Shown: positions 48,763 to 58,321, counted from the first letter of the stretch. The stretch: 64,000 nt of DNA from Blastococcus saxobsidens DD2 (GCF_000284015.1 NC_016943.1:3761541-3825540); one strand, 5' to 3'. A program made the numbers and translations. The notes: a model not told the origin generated them from the letters alone.

Positions 48763-49941
48763 TCAATTCGACGCTGGATCGAGCGTGAAGAGGTCCGGAG
48801 TCCGCAAATAGTCCGCAGAACGTTCGCGGACCGTCCGCGCAGCGAGGTCCAAGCGCTCCGCTACCGCGTCGAGGTCCTCGTCGAAGAGGTCGGCGTAGGT
48901 GTCCAACGTCATGGCGGCCGAGGCGTGCCCCAGCATCCGTTGCACCGCCTTCACGTTGGCACCGGATGACACGGCCAGGCTGGCGGCCGTGTGCCGAAGC
49001 TCGTGCGGCACGAGTCCCTCGAGTCCCACCGCCTGGGCTGCCCGGTCGAAGCCCGCTCTGCGGAACACCCGGTTGCGCAGTACTCCCCCGGCCCGCAGGC
49101 CAGTGAAGACGAGATCCTCAGGTCCCCGGCCTGCCAGCTGTTCGCGTAGGTCCTCGGCGATGAAGGCCGGGATGGGGACCGAGCGGCGCTCGTACCCCTT
49201 GGGGACGCCCCAGGTCAGCAGTCCGTCGACCTCGACCACCGATTCGGCGATCTCGATCCGGCGCCGGCGAAGGTCGACCCGCTTCGCCTTGAGGGCTGCC
49301 AACTCGCCCCAGCGCAGCCCGCAGTACGCGAGGACTAGCACGACGACGCGGTAGGAGGCCATGATCTCCCGCTCGCGGTGCGGGAGCCGGGTGCCAGCCC
49401 GGAGAGAACATGTCGCGTCCGCGAGGCGGTGGACCTGTGCGTGTGTGAGGTACCGCCGCCGAGCCTGTTGGACTCGGGGCAGGTTGACCTTTTGGCACGG
49501 GTTCCGGGAGAGCCGTCCGTCACGCACGGCGAGATCGAGGATGAGGCTGAGGACTCGGAAGTGCTTGCGGACGGTAGCGGGGGCGGCACCTTCCGCGTGC
49601 TGCTGCGCCACCCATGCCTGGACGTCGGCATGCGACACAGCCACCAACTGGTGGGCGGACCAGTTGGGCAGGACGTGCATGTCGAGGATGCTTCGGTACC
49701 GCGACCGCGTCGTGGGCTTGAGCTGGGCCTGACCCTCGAACCACTTCTCCGCCCACTCGCCCACTTTGATCTTGCCCGCACGAGGGTCGACGTAGTTCCC
49801 GGTTTCCATGGCGGCCGTGACGGAGTTCAGCCACCGCTGGGCGTCGACCTTTCGCTTGAAGTGGCGGGCGTGCTCCTTGCCGTTCTCATCCCGGTACCGC
49901 GGCCGGTACGTGCCGTCAGGCCGCCTCGCGATCGACGCCAC
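48763..49941 (-). CDS. int: Tyrosine recombinase / phage-type integrase
   Basis: A 392-residue site-specific recombinase. The N-terminal arm-binding part (IARRPDGTYRPRYRD) and core-binding SAM-like domain precede the catalytic domain. Catalytic residues are visible: Arg in YCGLRWGEL near residue 210, HELRHTAAS near 313, GHASAAMTLDTYADLF with the nucleophilic Tyr near 347. All appear intact, so the element may be mobile. GTG start. Its 3' end lies 34 bp from the tRNA. No excisionase gene is recognised in the 122 bp behind it. Confidence 0.95.
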   Translation of the reverse strand: MASIARRPDGTYRPRYRDENGKEHARHFKRKVDAQRWLNSVTAAMETGNYVDPRAGKIKVGEWAEKWFEGQAQLKPTTRSRYRSILDMHVLPNWSAHQLVAVSHADVQAWVAQQHAEGAAPATVRKHFRVLSLILDLAVRDGRLSRNPCQKVNLPRVQQARRRYLTHAQVHRLADATCSLRAGTRLPHREREIMASYRVVVLVLAYCGLRWGELAALKAKRVDLRRRRIEIAESVVEVDGLLTWGVPKGYERRSVPIPAFIAEDLREQLAGRGPEDLVFTGLRAGGVLRNRVFRRAGFDRAAQAVGLEGLVPHELRHTAASLAVSSGANVKAVQRMLGHASAAMTLDTYADLFDEDLDAVAERLDLAARTVRERSADYLRTPDLFTLDPASN

Positions 49942-50063
49942 CGCTCATCGCCTCCCTGGTCGTGAATCTGGCCCGTGACCAGCGCCGTCTCGGGCTCGTC
50001 TGCTGACCCGAACGCTGACACCGCAAGTGGGACTTGTCTCCCGGCTCCGGTCTTTCTGGGGAT

Positions 50064-53000
50064 TCACCGGGGAATCCCCAGGCCCGCGTCGGGATGGAAC
50101 GCGAGCCGTCGGACGTCCTCGGGCCGCGGCGGACGGACGACCAGCCGCGGTGGCGCCGGCGGGGAGGCGGGTAGCCGGGTGGCGGCGAGCTCGGGATCGT
50201 GGCGGGCCCGCCACTGGTCACGCTCTCTGGCTAGCCGATCGGCCGGCTGGGCGAGGAGAACCGGCTCGGCCGTCAGGCGCGCGATGCGAGCTCGGACGGC
50301 GGCCAGCTCGGTGTGGGCGGCGGTTATGTTCCGGTCGGTGTGGGCCAGCCGCCCCGCCGGGTCGAGAGTCCAGGCGAGAGACCCGAAGCGGGCGAGCCGC
50401 TCCTCGTGCTGACGGCGGGCGTCGGCCACCGCGGCCCCGGCGTGCCGGTGGGCCTCCTGGGCGGTGGCTGCGGTCCCGCGCGACTGAGCGTTCTCCGGGT
50501 GGGCCCGTTCGGCGTGGTGGCGGGCGTAGGAGTCGAAGGCGGTCCACAGCCGCGGCCGGTCGTCGGACCGGTCGGCCAGGCGCGCGATCAGCTGCGGGTC
50601 GGTGGGCATCGCCGGCAGGTAAGGCCGCCAGGCGTCCGCCCAGTCGACCAGCTGCTCGCCGGCCCGGTTCACCGCCCCCCGCCGAAGCCCGAGCCGGCCG
50701 GGACCGTCGAGCACGACTCGCGCGGCGTCGCGGGAGGCGTTCCGCCCGGCGTCCCAGCTGGCGAGCAGCGTGTCGCGGATCCGGTCGGTCTCGGCGGCGA
50801 CGACCGCGCCGCTGGCGTCGGCCCGCGCCGTGGCGTCGCGGGCGTCGATTCCCGTCCGCCGATATGCGTCGGTCAGGGCGGCGGCCCAGTCGGCGTAGGC
50901 GGACTCGTCGAGCGCGACGATCTCGCGCAGCGCGTCCCGGCGCGGCAGGTCGCGGGCGAGCCGATCCAGGCAGCGCTGTTCGGCCGTCCACGCAAAGTGC
51001 AGGGCGGCGAGCGCCTGCTCCAGCGGGCGCGGCTGGGCGTAGCGGGCGGCCTCGGCGGCGGCCAGCCGGGCGGCGTGCGCGGGGCCGAGATCGGCGCGGT
51101 CGCGGGCGAAGACGGCGAGCCACTGCTCCCGCGCCTGCGCGGGGTCGGTCGCGACGAGGTGGGCGGTGTTGGCGATACGGCCGCGGGTCATCCCGACGTA
51201 GGCCGCCGCCGCGCCGGTGTCCTCGCCGACCACCAGGTGAGCGGCGGTCACGGTGTCACCTTGCGCGCCGTGCGCGGTGGTTGCGTAGGCCAGTTCCACG
51301 TGTGCCATGACGTAGTCGGCGGGCAGCACCCGCGACCCTGTCCCGGCCGGGGTGACGGCGGGGGTGACAGCGGCGAGCACGCCGCCGGCGGGGGTGACAT
51401 GCGGTGTGCTGTCGGGGGTGACGAGCAGCCCGCCGTCCCGGCCGACGCCGGTGACCGTCCACACGTCGCGGTTGGCGACTGCGAGGTCGCGGTCGTTGCG
51501 GCGGGTGGCGATCCGGTCGCCGACGCCGATCCGCTCCCCAGCCCCGGTGACGACCACGCGCCGGTCGTCGACCCGGCCATCGGTGACGAGTCGGTCCCGG
51601 ATGGCGGCATTGAGCGCGGTCGCCTGCTCGCGGGTGGAGACCACCACGGCCACGCGCTCGCCCGCGGTGTAGCGCTCGGCCGCGCCGGCGGCGAGCGCCT
51701 CCCGCAGCGCCTGCGCGTCGGGGTGCAGCCGGATCTGCTCGCGGGCGAGCAGCGCGTCGAACACCTTGCCGGGGTTCTCGCCGGTGCGCATCGCCAGGGT
51801 CAGGTCGGCGTAATCGGTGTCCGGTGTGGTGCGGCCGGTGGCGTCGGTGCGAGTGAAGCGGTGCACCCCGACCAGGGTCAGGTGCTCGGTCGGGTCAACC
51901 TGCGCCGCGGCGAGGTCCAGGACACCACCGCGGCCGACCGCCGGCAGCTGGTGCCGGTCACCGAGCAGGGCGAGGTGCACCTGGCACTCGTCGGCGATCG
52001 TCAGGAGGGCTCGGGCGGTGTCCTGATCGAGCATGCCCGCCTCGTCCACGACGAGGAGGTCGCCGGCCCGCAGCCGCGCCCCTTCCGTCGGGTCGGTGTA
52101 GGAGTCGCCGGTGACCGGGTCGGTCTCGCTGAGCGCGAGCCGGGCCCAGGCACCGTCGTCATTCCAGCGCCAGCCGTACTCGAAGGCCAGCCGGGCCGCC
52201 GACCCGGCGACCGCGCCGACCTCCGCGGCGACGACCTTGGCCGCCTTCAGCGTCGGGGTCACCACCACCAGCCGGCGCCCCTGCTCGGCGAGCAGGGTCC
52301 TGGTGGCGGCCAGCGTGGTGGTCTTGCCGGCGCCGGCCGCGCCCTCGACCACGACCAGCCGCCGTTGCCCGGCGAGCGCGGCCACCGCCGCGGCCTGTCC
52401 CGGGTCCAGCCGCGTGGCACCGGCTGCGACGTCGACCGGCGGTGTCGGGTCGGTGGCAGAGACGCCGGCCGAGTGCTCGGAGGCGCGGGCGGCGAGGCGG
52501 GCGGTGAGGTCGTTCTCGACGGCGAGCACCGGGCCTGAGGTCCACGCCCGGATGTGCTCGGGCACCCCGTCGCGGTCCAGCAGCGGCGCGCACCGGTCCA
52601 TCGCGCGCGCGGTGAGGTCTTCGGCCAGCTCGATGCGCACCGCCGGGTCGGTGACGATGCCGGCGGCGGCGAGCAGCTGCTCGACCTCTCCGCGCACGTC
52701 GGCGGCGTTCCACGCCGAGCGGGCGGCGCCCAGCCGGGCCAGCACCCGCTCCACCGCCTGCTCCCGGTCCAGGCAGCCGACCGGGGTGGGTGTCAGGCCG
52801 ACCGCAACATTCCGGTCGCGGTAGCCCAGGGCGACCAGCTCGGTCAGCCACCGTGCGGTGAGGTCCTCCCCCGGCTGGGGCAGCACCTTGTCCGGGCGGC
52901 CCGCTGCCCACGCTCGCGCGTCCCAGGCCCGGCGCAACGCCGGCCCGGCGCGTTCGCCGGGATGCGCCGCGGCCCATTCTCGTTCGTACGTGTCGATGTT

Positions 53001-53738
53001 CCGGGAAATCTGCGCGGTCCGTGCGCTGAACGGACCGACGTACTGGGCGAGCTCGTGTACTTCTCCGGTCGCATCCAATGCGTACCCGTGGGCGGCGAGC
53101 GCGGCGCGGAATTGCGGGTCGCAGGCGACCGCGGCGTGCCCGATACCGTTGATTGCAGCGAGGGAATCGCGGACGCCGACGGTGTGCAGGCTGCGCCATT
53201 TCCCGGCCGCGAACACCCGGGCGTTGATCTGCAGGTGCAGATGGCGGTGCGGATCCCCGGCCCGCGACGTGTAGTGCGCCACCGTCACCGCCTCGGCCAC
53301 CTCGACCGGCACCTGCACCTGCCCGCCGCGGGGACCGACCCTGGTGGTGGCGTGCTCCCCGAGCCAGCCGATGATCTGCTCGGCCGCCCGGGCCTGGGCC
53401 GCGTCGTACGCCGTCGCGATGTCCGGATGCAGCGCGGCCGCCAGCGACCACGTCTTCGGGCCGTTGACCACCACCTCGACGAACCGCACCGCCCGGTCGT
53501 CGTCCCGCAGTTGCCCCCGCGGCTCGCCGGTGCCCGGGTCACAGCCGGCCACCCACGTCTCATAGGCGTCGCCGGTCAGCGGCGCCAGCTCGCACACCCG
53601 CCCCCCGGTGACGCCGAACCGGCGGGCGACGCCGGCGCCCTCGCTGAGGTAGTAGTCATCCGCCCGACCCCGGTCGGCCTCCACGTACTGCCGGGCAGCC
53701 GCCGGCGCGCCGGCGTAGACCTTCATCCCGCCATGCAT
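50064..53738 (-). CDS. MobF-family conjugative relaxase-helicase (TrwC/TraI type)
   Basis: A large protein of about 1224 residues. The relaxase domain holds the catalytic tyrosine-rich start (ADDYYLSEG) and the three-histidine metal motif HLHLQIN near residue 170. A RecD-like helicase follows: P-loop GAAGAGKTTT near residue 470, VVDEAGMLDQ (Walker B), GDRHQLPAVGRGG, and late motif YATTAHGAQGDTV. The C-terminal 350 residues are helical and Arg/Ala-rich. It nicks oriT and unwinds the transferred strand. The ATG at 53738 is preferred; GTG 53750 is possible. Confidence 0.92.
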   Translation of the reverse strand: MHGGMKVYAGAPAAARQYVEADRGRADDYYLSEGAGVARRFGVTGGRVCELAPLTGDAYETWVAGCDPGTGEPRGQLRDDDRAVRFVEVVVNGPKTWSLAAALHPDIATAYDAAQARAAEQIIGWLGEHATTRVGPRGGQVQVPVEVAEAVTVAHYTSRAGDPHRHLHLQINARVFAAGKWRSLHTVGVRDSLAAINGIGHAAVACDPQFRAALAAHGYALDATGEVHELAQYVGPFSARTAQISRNIDTYEREWAAAHPGERAGPALRRAWDARAWAAGRPDKVLPQPGEDLTARWLTELVALGYRDRNVAVGLTPTPVGCLDREQAVERVLARLGAARSAWNAADVRGEVEQLLAAAGIVTDPAVRIELAEDLTARAMDRCAPLLDRDGVPEHIRAWTSGPVLAVENDLTARLAARASEHSAGVSATDPTPPVDVAAGATRLDPGQAAAVAALAGQRRLVVVEGAAGAGKTTTLAATRTLLAEQGRRLVVVTPTLKAAKVVAAEVGAVAGSAARLAFEYGWRWNDDGAWARLALSETDPVTGDSYTDPTEGARLRAGDLLVVDEAGMLDQDTARALLTIADECQVHLALLGDRHQLPAVGRGGVLDLAAAQVDPTEHLTLVGVHRFTRTDATGRTTPDTDYADLTLAMRTGENPGKVFDALLAREQIRLHPDAQALREALAAGAAERYTAGERVAVVVSTREQATALNAAIRDRLVTDGRVDDRRVVVTGAGERIGVGDRIATRRNDRDLAVANRDVWTVTGVGRDGGLLVTPDSTPHVTPAGGVLAAVTPAVTPAGTGSRVLPADYVMAHVELAYATTAHGAQGDTVTAAHLVVGEDTGAAAAYVGMTRGRIANTAHLVATDPAQAREQWLAVFARDRADLGPAHAARLAAAEAARYAQPRPLEQALAALHFAWTAEQRCLDRLARDLPRRDALREIVALDESAYADWAAALTDAYRRTGIDARDATARADASGAVVAAETDRIRDTLLASWDAGRNASRDAARVVLDGPGRLGLRRGAVNRAGEQLVDWADAWRPYLPAMPTDPQLIARLADRSDDRPRLWTAFDSYARHHAERAHPENAQSRGTAATAQEAHRHAGAAVADARRQHEERLARFGSLAWTLDPAGRLAHTDRNITAAHTELAAVRARIARLTAEPVLLAQPADRLARERDQWRARHDPELAATRLPASPPAPPRLVVRPPRPEDVRRLAFHPDAGLGIPR

Positions 53739-53788
53739 TCTCAACGCCACCCGACAATGACCAACAAGTCACCCCTAGAAACAGCGAT

Positions 53789-53828
53789 GGGCCCCGCGAA
53801 GCGGGGCCCGATCTACCTCCGAAGGTAG
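53789..53828. promoter_or_regulatory. Two adjacent hairpins upstream of the relaxase gene
   Basis: GGGCCCCGC-GAA-GCGGGGCCC (53789-53809) is perfect and resembles a terminator. CTACC-TCCGAA-GGTAG (53813-53828) follows. Being just upstream of a MobF gene they could belong to the relaxase leader or to oriT; the sequence alone does not decide. Confidence 0.4.
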
Positions 53829-54418
53829 CATGCGTGCCGTTCTCCTGTGAACAGTGGAGGGGGTGTTGATAATCATTGGCGAATGCGATACTGAGACGAC
53901 GCAAAAGTCCAGCATATTGAGCCGTTATGGCAATTGCAGATTGCCTTGGGGGTGCTTGTGATGCGTACGTCATGATCATGGCGATGGCAGTGTGCACGGT
54001 GCCGATGACCAGGGTCTCGGGGCGACCGTCCCCCGAGGGGATGGCGAGTGTCTCGAAAGGCCAGGTTCGTGGATTGCTGCGCTGACCGGCGTCCGGTTAC
54101 CGCACCCCCTGCGGGAAGTGTCACCCGGACAGGTCTTACGGCTCACCGCTGCCGCGACCGGACCTGATCGCAGGCGCAACCAGTAGGGGTTCGGCTACTG
54201 AGACGGAGTAATCACCTCACACCGGTCGGCGCCGAGTCGCCCAACCTGCCGCTACCGGGTTAGCCAGCACGGTCGGGTAGCCGGGGTTGATCTCACTCAC
54301 AACTCCGGACTGCTGTCTCGGCGACGCCGCGCTGCAGCGAGAGGAGCTCTCGACGCCGACGGGCAGTGGTTGCCCCATCGACGACCCATGCGATGACGCT
54401 GTAGTTCGGCTCGCCAGC
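53829..54418. other. 590-bp region without a recognisable gene
   Basis: GC drops clearly in 53870-53990 (runs such as TGATAATCATTGGCGAATG). Short frames exist on both strands but none shows family motifs or consistent codon bias. CATGATCATG at about 53973-53982 is a small palindrome. It probably holds the promoter or oriT region of the element and remnants. Confidence 0.4.
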
Positions 54419-54679
54419 CTACTGCTCCTCACCGCGCGGTTCGACAGCCTCGTCACTGTGGATCACAAGGGTGCCGGACTCGGCTCCCGCGTCCTCGAGA
54501 CGCCAGATGAGCTCTCCGACGTGCCGTTGGAGCCGCTGCCACTCGTCGTCCGGGTGAGTGTCGCCTCCGTCGAGCTTCCGGTGCTCTGCGAATGCCCGCA
54601 GGTAGGCCTTCAACCCCGCCCGCACCGTCATCATGTCGTATCCAGACAGCGTCACGCTGTGCGTCGCGTCGGGGTTCAC
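54419..54679 (-). CDS. Small hypothetical protein of the mobile element
   Basis: An 86-residue acidic protein. Codon use shows the expected GC3 bias, supporting coding. Predicted pattern: a short beta segment (HSVTLSGYDMMTV), a helix with Arg/Lys (RAGLKAYLRAFAEHRKL) and a second helix (EWQRLQRHVGELIWRLED), ending with a Glu-rich tail. GTG start at 54679. No family recognised. The helices could mediate dimer formation as in small DNA-binding accessory proteins, but nothing proves it. Confidence 0.5.
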   Translation of the reverse strand: MNPDATHSVTLSGYDMMTVRAGLKAYLRAFAEHRKLDGGDTHPDDEWQRLQRHVGELIWRLEDAGAESGTLVIHSDEAVEPRGEEQ

Positions 54680-54874
54680 CCCGTGACCGTAGACAGTCCG
54701 TCAACACGCTCACCGAGCGTCCTGTTGGCGACGTCCGTGGGCTACCTCTGCGCGATCACCGCCTGGGAGAACGCGTCTCCCGGGACGGATCCGCGTACGG
54801 CACATGCCCTCTGCTTCGGTCGTCGTGTTGAGCGATCGAGTCCGACTCCCGGGTCAGCCACACACGCAGCAGCG

Positions 54875-55285
54875 TCAGGGCTGGACGGCGTCGCCTGGGT
54901 CATGGCCGACGAGTGCGCGTAACCGCTCGCTGAGCACGACGTCGTGCGGTAGCCGTTTGAGGTCCAGGGCGTCCGCGACGATCCCCTGCTGCCGGAGGAC
55001 CCCAGTCAGCTGAGCCCAGTGGTCTGCCTCCATGTCCTCGTGCGACCGCTCACCGAACGGCTCGTCCGGCCCGACCACCGTGCGCGTCGTGCCCACGATG
55101 TCCTCGACCGAGGTCATAGCCCAGATGTTGGGTGGGCCCGATTCGCTCCAGCCCCGGTCATCCAGCAGCAGCACTTGGCGGCCGTCCTCCAGCACGGCCT
55201 CGTGGCGCGCCGACACCGAGATCTGTCGAGCGTCAGCGGCGTCGTCGACATCGACGAACGTCACCAGACGTATCACTGCAGCCAC
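54875..55285 (-). CDS. Hypothetical protein of the mobile element
   Basis: A 136-residue acidic soluble protein. It starts with beta-strand-like IRLVTFVDVDDAADAR, then EDGRQVLLLDDRGWSES and the motif PPNIWAMTSVEDIVGTTRTVVGPDEP; the rest is helical. This looks like a complete small domain and matches the style of uncharacterised actinobacterial proteins near mobile genes. GTG start at 55285. Codon bias supports a real gene. No function can be assigned. Confidence 0.55.
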   Translation of the reverse strand: MAAVIRLVTFVDVDDAADARQISVSARHEAVLEDGRQVLLLDDRGWSESGPPNIWAMTSVEDIVGTTRTVVGPDEPFGERSHEDMEADHWAQLTGVLRQQGIVADALDLKRLPHDVVLSERLRALVGHDPGDAVQP

Positions 55286-55532
55286 ATGCTCATCGTTGCA
55301 GCTCGCCCCCGTCGTGCGCGACGGGCCGTCGAGCGACCGGCCTGGGACTCATGGCCCGGCAAAGCGAAGGCGACCGGCAGCACTTCACGCCACGACTCGG
55401 CGCCGACGATCGTCTCGCAAGCCGACCCTCCGACGGCGACGGCTTTCGCGGTCGCCGTCGGAAGCAGCCTCGTCGCCGCTGACGGTTCCACACCTGGGAA
55501 TCCGCGTGATCGTCCAGGACCGCGGCTGTGCC

Positions 55533-55733
55533 TCACGCTGGCAGAGCGAAAGCCAGCCACCATCCCGCCCCGAGACCGAGGACAAGCGAGAGCGCCGCCG
55601 CTCCGTGCAGTACCCCGGCCGGGATGCCGAGCCTCGTCCATTGCGCCGTGTCCGAATCACTGTAGGGGCGGTCGGAGATGTTCGCGCGGCGCGCGATCAC
55701 CCCGCCTGTGCAACCGCACCAGCCTCGACACAC
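55533..55733 (-). pseudogene. Possible DoxX-like membrane protein fragment
   Basis: The segment TRLGIPAGVLHGAAALSLVL followed by GLGAGWWLAF resembles the helix after the first loop in DoxX-like proteins, then stops. There is no upstream helix in frame and no downstream continuation in other frames that I could join. It may be a relic beside the ArsR gene, or chance. The rest of 55286-55739 holds no recognised gene. Confidence 0.25.
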
Positions 55734-55739
55734 CCACTG

Positions 55740-56117
55740 TCAGTCGTCGTCCGGCGCCGCTTCCGTGAGGACGACCAACTGGCGGAGGCAGTGCTCCCGC
55801 AGTGGCTCGGGGAAACCTTCGGCCAGGCGGTAGAACACGACGCGCCCCTGCTTCCGGTTGGTCACCAGTCCCGCCGTGCGCAGCAGCCGCAGGGCATAGC
55901 CGACGGCGTCCTCGTTGGACTCCAGGGCCAGAGCCAGATCGCCCACACATAGCTCCTTGACCATGTCGAGCGCGAACAGGACTCGGGCTCGGGTGGGATC
56001 GGCCATCAGGCTCAGGACGCTGGTCAGCTGGGCGGCCTCCTCCCGACTGGGCAGCCGGGCACGGGCGTGTGCGACACGCTCGGGATCGACCGGATGCGCG
56101 TGATCAGGTTCGGACAT
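55740..56117 (-). CDS. ArsR/SmtB family metal-responsive regulator
   Basis: A 125-residue winged-helix repressor. The recognition region is ELCVGDLALALESNEDAVGYALRLLRTAGLV (VGDLALALE... spanning helix 3-4), with VVFYRLAEGF as the wing. It has one cysteine in helix 3 (ELCVG) and one near the C-terminus (EHCLRQL), with an N-terminal HAHP, so the metal site differs from the CVCD arsenic type and recalls CmtR/KmtR-like sensors. Divergent from the copper-storage gene, with a perfect palindrome between. Probably controls the metal island. Confidence 0.85.
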   Translation of the reverse strand: MSEPDHAHPVDPERVAHARARLPSREEAAQLTSVLSLMADPTRARVLFALDMVKELCVGDLALALESNEDAVGYALRLLRTAGLVTNRKQGRVVFYRLAEGFPEPLREHCLRQLVVLTEAAPDDD

Positions 56118-56142
56118 CGAGAAACACCTCCAGGCCGCTCAT

Positions 56143-56154
56143 ACCCGTACGGGT
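56143..56154. promoter_or_regulatory. Perfect palindrome, putative operator of the metal island
   Basis: ACCCGTACGGGT lies in the 118-bp gap between the divergent arsR and csp genes, 26 bp from the arsR start. GACCGTACGGGC at 58952-58963 in the next divergent gap is similar. The symmetry fits an ArsR or CsoR-type operator; binding is not shown. Confidence 0.45.
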
Positions 56155-56235
56155 CTGCGGGTACCGCCGGATCTGTCGGCGTGACGTCCGGGCGACATCC
56201 GAGCCGTCCGGCGCCGAGAATCCGAGGAGACAACC

Positions 56236-56643
56236 ATGACCGTGGCAGCCCAGATGCTCGACACGTACCCCAAGGACCTCGGCGGAGTGGACAAGCAGAA
56301 GCTCCTCGAGTGCATCGAGGCCTGCTTCGAGTGCGCCCAGGCGTGCACCGCCTGCGCCGACGCCTGCCTGAGCGAGGACATGGTCGCCGAGCTGACCAAG
56401 TGCATTCGCAGCAACACCGACTGCGCCGACATCTGCGACACAACCGGCCGCGTGCTTTCCCGGCACACCGGCTACGACGCCAACCTCACCCGGGCGGTGC
56501 TCGAGGCCTGCGCCGCCGCCTGCAAGGCGTGCGGTGACGAGTGTGAAAGCCACGCCTCGATGCACGAGCACTGCCGGGTCTGCGCCGAGGCCTGCCGGCG
56601 CTGCGAGCGGGCCTGCCGGGATCTCATCAGCTCGCTTGGCTGA
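56236..56643 (+). CDS. Cytosolic four-helix-bundle copper-storage protein (Csp, DUF326)
   Basis: A 135-residue protein with 18 cysteines, most in CxxxC or CxxC spacing along four helices (ECIEACFECAQACTACADAC, CIRSNTDCADICD, EACAAACKACGDECES, HCRVCAEACRRCERAC). The pattern is that of Csp proteins, which fill the core of the bundle with Cu(I). There is no signal peptide, so it is the cytosolic Csp3 type. ATG start with GAGGAGA upstream. Divergent from the ArsR gene, which may control it. Confidence 0.93.
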   Translation: MTVAAQMLDTYPKDLGGVDKQKLLECIEACFECAQACTACADACLSEDMVAELTKCIRSNTDCADICDTTGRVLSRHTGYDANLTRAVLEACAAACKACGDECESHASMHEHCRVCAEACRRCERACRDLISSLG

Positions 56644-56711
56644 CGGAGGCCACATGGAAGCCGCCGCCGGGGGCGCCACGGTTCACCACGGCCTGGCGCC
56701 CCGGAGCGGCG

Positions 56712-57608
56712 TCATCGCTCCAGCAGGACCTGGAAGGTCGAGCCGCCGTCGAACGACTCGACGAGGGCGTCGGTGGTCACGACGACGAGCCGCATCCGAT
56801 CGCCTTCCGATGACGCCGCCACAGCTTCCGGAGCCGCGTCCAGCCGCCCCGCCTCCTGCCAGCTCTCACCCCGGTCGCTACTGAACCACACCACCCCGGT
56901 CGGCGTGACTCCGACGGCGCTGTCGCCGTCGGCCCAGTCGACCACCTGGAGGACGGGCGCCCCATCCACCGATGACCACGAGGACCCGGCGTCGACGGAA
57001 CGCAGGAGGCCCTGCTGAGTTGTCGCGAGCACATGCATGCCGTCCGGTGAAGCCGCGAGCGAGTGCGGCTCGACCGGGATGTCCAGCTGTTCCCACTCTC
57101 GACCGTCGGGGCTGCGCATCAGTGCCCCGTCGAAGCCGAGCACACCGGCGTCGCTGACGGTCAAGCCGTGGAAGTCCGACTGGCCCTGTCGGGACAGCGG
57201 CGTCCAGGTGCGGCCGCCGTCGGTGGACTCGATGAGCCCGACGGGCTGTGGCAGGTCGACGCGTAGGCCGGGGTGACCGGAGGCCAGGTACCGGTCGGGC
57301 CCGGCCACGCTGAATCCCATGAGGTCGATCACCGGGCCGACGGGGGTGACCTGGCCGCCGTCACCCACCTCAAGGAGGCCCTCGTGAGTCGCCACCAGCA
57401 CGGCTCCGTCTCCGGGGTCGATCCCGACTCCGTGGACGTGAGCTGGCGGCAACGACCCCGCAGGAAGTGCTTCGGCTGGGCCGGAGGCGGCGGGCTCCGG
57501 CGAGGAACATGCGGCCAGGGCGGCCACGACCGCAACGGTCATCACCGAGCTGGCGGTCATCGGCGTACGGAGGGGACAGCGGCGACGAGGCGGGACGTGG
57601 CGGTGCAC
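56712..57608 (-). CDS. Beta-propeller-like lipoprotein (F510_1955 'glycosylhydrolase' family)
   Basis: A 298-residue lipoprotein. Lipobox VVAALAAC near residue 34. The mature domain repeats sialidase-style Asp-box turns: ESTDGGRTWTPL, RSVDAGSSWSSV, SSDRGESWQEA and SFDGGSTFQVL, so it is a six- or seven-blade propeller. HVHGVGIDPGD is the family start. No catalytic sialidase residues are evident. GTG 57608 has GGAG 7 nt upstream; ATG 57560 is an alternative. Members of this family commonly sit beside copper genes. Exact role unknown. Confidence 0.8.
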   Translation of the reverse strand: MHRHVPPRRRCPLRTPMTASSVMTVAVVAALAACSSPEPAASGPAEALPAGSLPPAHVHGVGIDPGDGAVLVATHEGLLEVGDGGQVTPVGPVIDLMGFSVAGPDRYLASGHPGLRVDLPQPVGLIESTDGGRTWTPLSRQGQSDFHGLTVSDAGVLGFDGALMRSPDGREWEQLDIPVEPHSLAASPDGMHVLATTQQGLLRSVDAGSSWSSVDGAPVLQVVDWADGDSAVGVTPTGVVWFSSDRGESWQEAGRLDAAPEAVAASSEGDRMRLVVVTTDALVESFDGGSTFQVLLER

Positions 57609-57706
57609 GGCAATCTCCAGGAATCTGTCTGAGGGTCGGGGGTGGACCCGGGGAGCAGCGTCGGAGACGGGGGCGGCGGAGTGGCCGCCGCCCCCGTGCC
57701 ACCGAC

Positions 57707-58321
57707 TCAGCCGCCGAGTTCGTTCAGCAGTTGCTGCATCTCGTTGATCTCGTCGTTCTGGGTCTCGACGATGCGCCGAGCCAGGTCGATCGCTCCCTCG
57801 CTCGCGCCGTCGTCGATCTCGATCTGCGACATGATCACCGCGCCGTCGTGGTGCTCGATCATCGACTGCAGCCACATGACGTCGAAGTCGGGACCGGCGG
57901 CCGGCATGTCCCCCATGCCTTCCAAGTCATGGTCCATGCCGCCGCCGGATCCATGATCCATACCGCCCATGCCACCGGACTCCACCGGCTCTCCCCACGC
58001 CTCCAGCCAGCCGGTCATCAGATCGATCTCCGGGCCCTGGCCGGCCTGGATGCACTCGGCCAGGTCGAGCACGCGAGGATCGCTGGCGCGCTTCAGAGCC
58101 ATCTCGGCCATCACCAGGGCACCTTCGTGGTGCGGGATCATCCCTTGCGCGAAGGCGACGTCGGCGTCGTTGAACTGTTCGGACACGGTCGCCGAGCTGT
58201 CGGCGGAAGTGTTGCTCTCGGCCGCGGTGTCGTCGACGGCGCTGGAGCAGCCGCCGAGGAGGACTGCGCCGGCGAGCAGGCCGCCGGCGATGCGGACGAG
58301 TCGAGCTGTCGTGCGGGTCAT
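57707..58321 (-). CDS. DUF305 family lipoprotein, His/Met-rich
   Basis: A 204-residue exported protein with lipobox GAVLLGGC near residue 25, then a Ser/Thr/Asp linker and a DUF305 domain made of two similar halves: AFAQGMIPHHEGALVMAEMA and MWLQSMIEHHDGAVIMSQIE. Between them is a Met/Gly/His linker (GMGGMDHGSGGGMDHD). These His-His and Met clusters suggest metal binding outside the cell. ATG 58321 has AGGAGA 8 nt upstream. It precedes the propeller lipoprotein gene by 98 bp in the same direction. Confidence 0.88.
   Translation of the reverse strand: MTRTTARLVRIAGGLLAGAVLLGGCSSAVDDTAAESNTSADSSATVSEQFNDADVAFAQGMIPHHEGALVMAEMALKRASDPRVLDLAECIQAGQGPEIDLMTGWLEAWGEPVESGGMGGMDHGSGGGMDHDLEGMGDMPAAGPDFDVMWLQSMIEHHDGAVIMSQIEIDDGASEGAIDLARRIVETQNDEINEMQQLLNELGG

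Noticed and set aside
53992-54186. 64-codon plus-strand frame upstream of the relaxase as an excisionase
   Set aside because: No helix-turn-helix pattern or ribosome site, and it is far from the integrase.
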